Positions 35,931 to 41,527 of a stretch of DNA of 41,527 nucleotides are shown piece by piece. The DNA is from Acidimicrobiia bacterium (lineage in GTDB: Bacteria > Actinomycetota > Acidimicrobiia > Acidimicrobiales > Aldehydirespiratoraceae). The notes beneath the pieces were generated by a model. It saw nothing but the letters and a program-made list of their open reading frames with translations, was not told the origin of the DNA and made no database searches. A program made the translations under genes and the position numbers. The stretch's first letter is position 1, and each line of letters opens with the position of its first letter. Location: contig JAHQYN010000018.1 in assembly GCA_024421085.1 (NCBI GenBank), positions 1 through 41,527 of the forward strand, read 5' to 3'.

Positions 35931-37292
35931 ATGAGCGGCACCGTGTTCTATCCGCGTCATGTTCGCGGCCTGTTCCTCGAGTCGCTTCAAGACTCGCCCG
36001 CGGTGGTGATCCATGGGCCTCGCCAGTGCGGCAAGACCACGCTCGCTCAGGCGGTGTGCGCGCCGGAACACCTCGACGGGAACTGGCGGCCCGCAGCCAG
36101 GACGGTGACCGGGCCCACGTACGACTACATCACCTTCGACGACGACGCGGCCCGCAACGCGTCCCGGGCCGATCCGGCCGGGTTCGTTGCCGACCTGCCC
36201 GACAGGGTCGTGCTCGACGAGGTGCAGCGAGTCCCGGAGTTGTTCGCGGCGATCAAACTGTCTATCGACCGCGACCGCAGGCCCGGGCGCTTCGTGCTGA
36301 CCGGCTCGGCCAACGTGCTGATGGTGCCGGGGTTGGCGGACTCGCTGGCCGGTCGTATGCAGGTGCTGCGGCTGCACCCCTTGTCGCAGGCCGAACTGGT
36401 GGAGCCGGGCTGGCCCGGGGATCGGGCCCAGCCGGGCTCGGGATTCCTTGACTTCTTGTTCGGCGACGGGTTCGCAGTCGCGTCGAGCGGGCGGCTCGGC
36501 GCGCAGCTGAGGGAGCGGATCGCCGCGGGCGGGTATCCGGCCGCCCTGACCCGGCCGCCCGGACGGCGCCGGACCCGGTGGTACACCGACTACCTGGAGG
36601 CCGTGCCCCAGCGCGACGTGCGCGACCTGGCCCGCATCGCCCGCCTGGAGGCGATGCCGCGTCTGCTGGAGGCGGCCGCAACCTACACCGGGTGCCTGTA
36701 CAACGTGAGCCGCCTCGCCGCGCCGTTCCAGCTCAGCCTCCCGACGATCCGCGCCTACCTGACTCTGCTGGAGAGGCTGTTCCTGCTGGAACGCTTAGAC
36801 CCTTGGCACAGCAACCGGCTCAAGCGTCTGGTCAAGACGCCCAAACTCCACATCGGCGACACAGGATTGGCCTGTGCATTGCTCGGAGCCGACTCCGACA
36901 CGCTGCGCGCCGACCGGGGGCTGCTGGGACAGCTCACCGAGACGTTCGTATACCAGGAGCTCAAACGGCAGTCGGGCTGGTATCACAGCCCCCTCAGGTT
37001 CTTCCACTACCGCGACAAGGACGGTGCCGAGGTCGACATCGTGATCGAGCGCGGCGCTGGGTCCGTCGCCGGAATCGAGGCCAAGGCCGGAGCCACCGTC
37101 ACCAGCGCCGACTTTCGTGGCCTGCGCAAGCTCGCATCGGCCACCGGCGATCGATTCGCCGCAGGTGTCGTTCTCTACGACGGCGAGATCAGCGCCAGCT
37201 TCGGCGACCGCCTCCGAGCTGTGCCGATCCGTCGCCTCTGGGAATCTCCCCCCGGCAGCGACCAGCCGGATGCCGCGCGCATGCAGACTTGA
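35931..37292 (+). CDS. AAA-family ATPase with DUF4143 C-terminal domain
   Basis: 453 aa from the ATG at 35931 (MSGTVFYPRHV), chosen for the leaderless promoter; the ORF-track start lies in non-coding sequence. Walker A is GPRQCGKTTLAQAV (near residue 28), Walker B RVVLDEVQRVPELFAAIK (near 93) and sensor RFVLTGSANVLM. The C-terminal DUF4143 region has FFHYRDKDGAEVDIVIERG...GIEAKAGATV (near 360-385), the D-EVD-ExK arrangement of the PD-(D/E)XK nuclease fold. Such proteins are widespread in archaea and bacteria, and their function is poorly defined. Its first 100 codons recur in decayed form at 38217. Confidence 0.9.
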   Translation: MSGTVFYPRHVRGLFLESLQDSPAVVIHGPRQCGKTTLAQAVCAPEHLDGNWRPAARTVTGPTYDYITFDDDAARNASRADPAGFVADLPDRVVLDEVQRVPELFAAIKLSIDRDRRPGRFVLTGSANVLMVPGLADSLAGRMQVLRLHPLSQAELVEPGWPGDRAQPGSGFLDFLFGDGFAVASSGRLGAQLRERIAAGGYPAALTRPPGRRRTRWYTDYLEAVPQRDVRDLARIARLEAMPRLLEAAATYTGCLYNVSRLAAPFQLSLPTIRAYLTLLERLFLLERLDPWHSNRLKRLVKTPKLHIGDTGLACALLGADSDTLRADRGLLGQLTETFVYQELKRQSGWYHSPLRFFHYRDKDGAEVDIVIERGAGSVAGIEAKAGATVTSADFRGLRKLASATGDRFAAGVVLYDGEISASFGDRLRAVPIRRLWESPPGSDQPDAARMQT

Positions 37293-37402
37293 TGCGGACG
37301 TGCCGCTACTGGTAATTGACGCTGGAGAACTCGGCGAGCTTGTGGAGCGTGTGGTGCGCCTCAATCTTGTGCATCGTGCCCGATCTGGAGCATTGTGACG
37401 AT

Positions 37403-37729
37403 ATGACCCGGCGCCAGCGTAGCAAACGACCCCACCGGCACCGACAACGAGCGCTGTCGGTCAGCGATCAGGCCGTATGGATCGCGGCCCGTGACGGCGG
37501 CTACTACTGCGCCTATTGCGGTGTCAACATCAAGCGCCGCTACACCATTGACCACGTACACCCCAAGAGCAAGGCGGCCAGTTATCCTGGCGGCCACGTC
37601 GCAGAACTAGCCAATCTCGTGCTTGCTTGTAAGCGTTGCAACCGAGCCAAGGGGGACAAACTGCTAGGACGTGGATGGACGCCGCCCAAGGAACGACAGA
37701 CACGTGACCGAGAACATGGACGAGGGTAA
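37403..37729 (+). CDS. HNH endonuclease family protein
   Basis: 108 aa from the ATG at 37403. Zinc pairs CAYC and CKRC bracket the HNH core TIDHVHPKSK...ELANLVLACKRCNRAKGDKLL, the compact stand-alone HNH fold. The N-terminus is strongly basic (TRRQRSKRPHRHRQRAL), suited to DNA contact. It lies 110 bases after the AAA ATPase and overlaps the next small gene. It could be a defence or homing-type nuclease; target unknown. Confidence 0.85.
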   Translation: MTRRQRSKRPHRHRQRALSVSDQAVWIAARDGGYYCAYCGVNIKRRYTIDHVHPKSKAASYPGGHVAELANLVLACKRCNRAKGDKLLGRGWTPPKERQTRDREHGRG

Positions 37730-37922
37730 GTCTTGGACAACGTTCCTTATGAGGTGGTCGCTTGCTGTCGGGGCGTCTGTCGGAACTGGAGCGGTGTCGG
37801 CTTGGGAGGCGCGTGGCGAGAGTTGGACTTACACGGTCGCGATAACGGCGTTGACCATGGTCTTTGCGGGACTTGTTTGCGTGCTGACAGTCGAAGCCCT
37901 GCGTGCCCTCTCAGTTCGCTGA
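37704..37922 (+). CDS. Small two-helix membrane protein (72 aa)
   Basis: The start is taken as the GTG at 37704 inside the end of the HNH gene; an ATG at 37716 is an alternative. Two hydrophobic stretches (FLMRWSLAVGASVGTGAVSAW and YTVAITALTMVFAGLVCVLTVEAL) predict a membrane hairpin. I recognise no family. The overlap with the HNH gene suggests a shared transcript. Confidence 0.5.
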   Translation: MTENMDEGKSWTTFLMRWSLAVGASVGTGAVSAWEARGESWTYTVAITALTMVFAGLVCVLTVEALRALSVR

Positions 37923-37941
37923 CCAGTAGCGTGGTGTTGTC

Positions 37942-38517
37942 GCGGGGCGCAGCCGGAGCCCCGGGCGTCGGTGCGCTCTGCTAGTTCTGGGCGCAGCCCG
38001 GTGCCGCCGGGATAGCTTAGATTGGGGGCAAGCCCCGACTGCTCGACACCAAGGCACCCCGCAACCTGTGCGAGACCCGGGGTGAATCAGTGGGGCGCGA
38101 CAAGGTTCTCTCGGCTGCGGGTTGTCGATGCAACATTGCAATCAGACGATGCGTAACCTTATATTCAGCCGCGACATAACCTTGGAATTGGCCGACACGA
38201 GGCACATAGTCTGTCGATTAGCGGCACCGTGTTCTATCCACGTCATGTTCGCGGCCTGTTCCTCGAGTCGCTTCAAGACTCGCCCGCGGTTGTGATCCCT
38301 GGGCCTCGCCAGTGCGGCAAGACCACGCTCGCTCAGGCGGTGTGCGCGCCGGAACACCTCGACGGGAACTGGCGGCCCGCAACCGGGGCGGTGACCGTGC
38401 CCACATACGACTACATCACCTTCGACGACGCGGCCCGCAACGCGTCCCGGGCCGACCCGGCCGGGTTCGTTGCCGACCTGCCCGACAGGGTCGTGCTCGA
38501 CGAGGTGCAGCGAGTCC
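37942..38517. repeat. Right copy of the segmental duplication
   Basis: Matches 35615-36234 through terminator hairpin, promoter repeats and the 5' part of the ATPase gene, then stops abruptly at gtcc and continues into a transposase-like fragment. With the left copy it flanks the ATPase, HNH and membrane-protein genes as direct repeats. Confidence 0.95.
38217..38517 (+). pseudogene. Decayed 5' fragment of the AAA/DUF4143 ATPase gene
   Basis: Codons 1-100 of the ATPase are recognisable, including GPRQCGKTTLAQAVC and RVVLDEVQRV, but the start is ATT instead of ATG. The leaderless -10 TATAGT has become CATAGT, and the -35 TTGCAA has become TTGGAA. The gene is cut off just after Walker B. The ORF-track frame 38229-38720 continues only by chance into unrelated sequence. 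Confidence 0.9.
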
Positions 38518-38612
38518 ATCCCCTCCTCATTGAACCGATGAATCACCTCGCGCGCACGATCCGGCGAAGTCACCGCCAACCTAGCGATCACAGGCACCGT
38601 GTTGCCACCTGG
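38516..38612 (-). mobile_element. Remnant of an IS630-type transposase N-terminal domain
   Basis: On the minus strand the frame reads GGNTVPVIARLAVTSPDRAREVIHRFNEEGMDSL, resembling the helix-turn-helix segment near the N-terminus of IS630-family transposases. An in-frame stop lies at 38641-38643 upstream, and the frame runs into the duplicated ATPase sequence downstream. Only about 33 residues survive. No terminal inverted repeats or DDE catalytic residues are present. Confidence 0.55.
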
Positions 38613-38863
38613 GTTGGCCCGAGGCCCGGTATCGTTGCGGTCAACGCACCCAAACCCAGACGCTGGGATGCGGCGGCCGCAATCGCGACCCGCTCTATGG
38701 GATCCCTAAACTGTAGCTGACCGGAGCCGATCCTCTCGACACCAAGGGTTGGGGCAAGAATCAGAACTCGACATCCCTCTTCGACGCGTAGAGCCGCTAA
38801 TCTAGCGAGCTTGCCGCCGGTTCGCCTAGTCAGAGACTGGACGATCCAAATTCGGAGGAACGT
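38613..38863. other. Intergenic sequence before the DUF262 gene
   Basis: No supported gene. The 185-codon minus frame crossing it enters the DUF262 gene antisense and is taken as a shadow. The only clear signal is a GGAGG at 38854-38858, five bases before the next ATG. Confidence 0.5.
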
Positions 38864-41203
38864 ATGGAGCAAGAGAAGAAGTTCGAGAGCAACGAGAAAC
38901 CTCTCTCGGATCTGATCAAGATGGCTGCGTCCGGGCGCCTTCAACTTCCAGATTTTCAACGCGGGTGGGTCTGGGATGACAACCACATCGTGAGCTTGTT
39001 GGCTTCCATATCCCTCTCCTACCCCATCGGTGCGGTGATGACCCTCCGTACCGGGAACCCCGACGTGAAGTTCCGGCCGCGGTTGCTTGAAGGCGTCGAG
39101 CTTGCCAGTGGCACAGAACCCGAGTTCATGCTCCTTGACGGGCAACAGCGAATGACCTCACTCTTTCTTGCTCTTCATTCTCAACGGCCCGTGCCGACCC
39201 GGGACGCTCGAGGTCAAGCAACGCGCCGTCACTACTACGCGAACATCGACGCTTGCGTTGATACGGATAAGGACCGCGAGGACGATGGGATCATTAGTGT
39301 GCCGGAGAATCGGATGATCACCACCAATTTCGGCAGGCAAGTGCAACTCGACTTGTCGTCCCGCGAAGCTGAGGTTACAGCTGGCTACTTTCCACTGGAC
39401 ATCGTTCTGGATGGGAACGCAACCATGGACTGGCAGATGGCATATCTCAGCAATGGGTCGGGTGAGTCGTCGGAACGGTTCGCGAAGTGGAAGGATTTTG
39501 TCCGGGAAGTCATCAAACCCTTCATCTCATACCAAGTTCCAACTATCGAACTCGCCAAGTGCACACCGAAGGAAGCTGTCTGCCAAGTCTTCGAAAAGGT
39601 GAATACCGGAGGTGTCACCCTCACTTTCTTCGAATTGTTGACAGCAACGTTCGCCGCTAGCGATTTCAACTTGCGGGACGACTGGAACACACGTAAGGAA
39701 AGGTTCGGTAAGCACCGTGTGCTGCGACAGTTCTCGGCTACTGATTTCTTGCAGGTCGTCACGCTGCTCTCGACTTTCGGAGCGCGGACCGCACGCATCG
39801 CAGATGGACAAGAGGGCGATCGTGCTCCGGCCGTCTCCTGCAAACGGAAAGAAATTCTTCGTCTTGAACTGGCCGATTACGAAAAATGGGCTGGTGTCGC
39901 AACGGAGGCCGTGCTTCAGGCAGTACCATTTTTGCACACCGAGCACATTTTCTCGGCCCGTGACCTCCCCTACACGACGCAGTTGGTACCGCTCTCCGCG
40001 ATCCTCGGTGAACTCGGGACCACCGCCGAGGGTCATCGAGTGAACGAACTCTTGCGAATGTGGTACTGGTGCGGTGTCTTTGGTGAGATGTATGGAGGCG
40101 CGACCGAAACACGATTCGCCAACGATCTCCAAGATGTGGTTGCATGGGTTCGAGAAGATGCGGCCGAACCTCGCACCATTCAAGAAGCGCAGTTCCAAGC
40201 TGCCCGTCTGCTCACCCTACGGACAAGGAACAGTGCGGCGTACAAGGGTTTGTATGCGCTTCAAATGTCTCGCGGTGGCCGTGATCTCCGCACTGGGAAG
40301 CCGATCGATGTACACGCATATTTTGACAAGAACATCGATGTACACCATATCTTTCCAAAGAAGTGGTGCAGCGAACATGGAATAGCAACCAAGATCGCCG
40401 ACAGTGTTGTAAATAAGACCGCTATAGGCGCACGGACGAACAAGATCATCGGTGGAGATGCTCCTAGCCGTTACTTGGCAAAACTGGAAGACGGTGACCA
40501 GATCGGTACCTTGGAACTGGATGCGATCCTACGGTCGCACGACATTGACCCGCGTTCGCTTCGCAACGACAATTTTGAGTCATTTTTCAACGACCGATTT
40601 GAGCGACTGATTCTTCAGATCGAAGCGGCCATGGGAAAGCCAGCAAACCGGTTCGAGAATCGTGATGAGAGCCCCTTCTCTTCCAACAGTAGCGATCCCG
40701 AGCAGGGCACTGCCGCAATCAGGGCTCTCATCACCGCCGGCGAAAGCAAAGTTGTTGAGTTCAAATCGACCGCTATCAAGAACCTCCATACCCATGACAA
40801 GGACACCTCGATTACCTGGAGCTCACTCAAGACAATCGCCGGATTCATGAACGCCGAAGGCGGAACACTGCTGGTAGGCGTCGACGACAACGGGGCATCC
40901 ATCGGGATTGAGGAGGACTACCCGTTCGTGAAGGATCATGACCGCGACGGATGGGAACTCTGGCTGACATCAGTCACCAGTACCTCGCTGTCTACGACTG
41001 CGGCGGCAGATCTGAGAGTCACGTTTGCCGTTCTTGAAGAGAAGACCGTCGCGCGAATCCAAGTTGGACCCGCTGCCAGACCAGTGTTCGCGAAACCGCC
41101 GAAGGGTGAGAGGAAGGAAGTCTTCTTGGTCCGCCTGAACAACTCCACTCAGGAGTTGCAAGGCCAGGACATGCTTGACTACCAAGCGAAGCGGTGGTCC
41201 TGA
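38864..41203 (+). CDS. DUF262-HNH(DUF1524)-AlbA_2 fusion protein, putative defence nuclease
   Basis: 779 aa with three parts. Residues 10-300: DUF262 (ParB/GmrS-like), with LQLPDFQRGWVWDD and the nucleotide-site motif LLDGQQRMTSL (near 92). Residues about 440-560: DUF1524 HNH, with NIDVHHIFPKKW (His-His near 492) and NKTAIGARTNKIIGG. Residues about 615-779: AlbA_2/Schlafen-type domain, with ESKVVEFKSTAI, IAGFMNAEGGTLLVGVDDNG and the C-terminal KEVFLVRLNNSTQEL. DUF262 plus HNH is the architecture of GmrSD- and SspE-like enzymes that attack modified or foreign DNA. The added AlbA_2 module is usually nucleic-acid binding or nuclease. Codon use is less GC-rich than the atp genes, suggesting transfer. 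Confidence 0.88.
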   Translation: MEQEKKFESNEKPLSDLIKMAASGRLQLPDFQRGWVWDDNHIVSLLASISLSYPIGAVMTLRTGNPDVKFRPRLLEGVELASGTEPEFMLLDGQQRMTSLFLALHSQRPVPTRDARGQATRRHYYANIDACVDTDKDREDDGIISVPENRMITTNFGRQVQLDLSSREAEVTAGYFPLDIVLDGNATMDWQMAYLSNGSGESSERFAKWKDFVREVIKPFISYQVPTIELAKCTPKEAVCQVFEKVNTGGVTLTFFELLTATFAASDFNLRDDWNTRKERFGKHRVLRQFSATDFLQVVTLLSTFGARTARIADGQEGDRAPAVSCKRKEILRLELADYEKWAGVATEAVLQAVPFLHTEHIFSARDLPYTTQLVPLSAILGELGTTAEGHRVNELLRMWYWCGVFGEMYGGATETRFANDLQDVVAWVREDAAEPRTIQEAQFQAARLLTLRTRNSAAYKGLYALQMSRGGRDLRTGKPIDVHAYFDKNIDVHHIFPKKWCSEHGIATKIADSVVNKTAIGARTNKIIGGDAPSRYLAKLEDGDQIGTLELDAILRSHDIDPRSLRNDNFESFFNDRFERLILQIEAAMGKPANRFENRDESPFSSNSSDPEQGTAAIRALITAGESKVVEFKSTAIKNLHTHDKDTSITWSSLKTIAGFMNAEGGTLLVGVDDNGASIGIEEDYPFVKDHDRDGWELWLTSVTSTSLSTTAAADLRVTFAVLEEKTVARIQVGPAARPVFAKPPKGERKEVFLVRLNNSTQELQGQDMLDYQAKRWS

Positions 41204-41299
41204 GGCCGACTGTCTCGCGTACTTCCCCTCGCGCAGAGCCAGACGGACGGAGATCGGATGAGCGGACCTACCCTGTCTGCCCTGGTTGTGGTGTGTGGT

Positions 41300-41527
41300 T
41301 AGGGGCCGTTGGGTGGGTTGTTGGGGTTGATGATTTGGTAGCCGGTGTTGGTTTTGGTGACGGTGTAGCCGCGGTCGTGGATGTTGTGGTGGCATAGCGG
41401 GCAGGCGAGACACATTTCGTCGATGTTGGTGCGTCCGCCTTGTTCCCAGGGTTTGATGTGATGGATTTCGCAGCGTTCGGGTCCGGCGGTGCAGCCTTTG
41501 CCTCGGCAGTGCCGGTCTCTGGCGATG
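41300..41527 (-). CDS. DUF222/13E12-type HNH protein, C-terminal part (5' end off window)
   Basis: The minus-strand frame ends at the TAA at 41300-41302. It reads RDRHCRGKGCTAGPERCEIHHIKPWEQGGRTNIDEMCLACPLCHHNIHDRGYTV, the Cys/His-rich HNH domain ending DUF222 (13E12 repeat family) proteins, which are multicopy in many actinobacteria. The N-terminal DUF222 part lies outside the window. The final residues NPNNPPNGP are Pro/Asn-rich. It converges on the DUF262 fusion gene with about 96 bases between, where I see no gene. Confidence 0.85.

Larger units (their letters stand above)
35615..36234. repeat. Left copy of a roughly 570-620-bp segmental duplication
   Basis: The stretch from the post-atpC repeat through the terminator, the iterated promoter repeats and the first ~100 codons of the AAA ATPase is nearly repeated at 37942-38517. 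Differences include small indels in the leader and one missing codon (GAC) in the coding part. Confidence 0.95.

Noticed and set aside
37117-37398. 93-codon frame whose end (DVPLLVIDAGELGELVERVV) looks protein-like
   Set aside because: Most of it overlaps the DUF4143 domain in another frame, and only about 35 residues lie outside; no start or family could be supported. It may be a remnant of an older gene.
38588-39145. 185-codon minus frame before and within the DUF262 gene
   Set aside because: It enters the DUF262 N-terminus antisense and has no recognisable domain; only the separate transposase-like frame at 38516-38612 resembles a known family.

Overview
The window is a high-G+C bacterial chromosome segment. 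The chain hom-thrC-thrB ... rho-rpmE ... F1Fo ATP synthase, GC-rich third codon positions, GTG/ATG starts, several leaderless-looking promoters and a 13E12/DUF222-type HNH fragment at the right edge point to an actinobacterium. The secreted extension on ATP synthase subunit b suggests an Acidimicrobiia-like lineage. The lineage is inference; the gene families are seen directly.

Left part (1-5763, all minus strand): an Opp/Dpp-type peptide importer, read as lipoprotein binding protein, permease OppB, permease OppC and ATPase OppD (cut by the window edge), preceded by a small, atypical protein-kinase-like gene. 5883-9668: hom, thrC and thrB, the aspartate-semialdehyde-to-threonine branch. thrC and thrB are separated by a repeat array that reads as four consecutive micro-ORFs, each linked to the next by a TGATG stop/start overlap.

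9665-25275: a class 1 DISARM anti-phage island (drmD helicase, drmMI adenine methylase, drmA helicase, drmB DUF1998 protein, drmC phospholipase-D-fold protein) sits between thrB and rho, genes that are normally neighbours in actinobacteria. drmD overlaps the thrB stop codon. The island is split by an inverted extra PLD-type nuclease gene, a possible 89-codon ORF and an unrecognised 156-aa gene.

25710-35610: rho, a type B rpmE, then atpZ-atpI-atpB-E-F-H-A-G-D-C, a complete ATP synthase operon ending in hairpins. 35931-41203 is a second accessory segment: an AAA/DUF4143 ATPase with stacked promoter-like repeats, an HNH nuclease, a small membrane protein, a decayed duplicate of the ATPase 5' region joined to an IS630-like remnant, and a DUF262-HNH-AlbA_2 fusion that looks like a stand-alone defence nuclease. 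A DUF222/13E12 HNH fragment closes the window.

The most unusual theme is a set of short tandem repeats at gene ends and starts (oppC tail, opp intergenic gap, binding-protein signal peptide, thrC/thrB, rho/rpmE, atpE, atpG, before atpA, after atpC). Several are visibly built from the adjacent gene's last codons including its stop. Where they lie in coding or coupled sequence, their period is a multiple of three.
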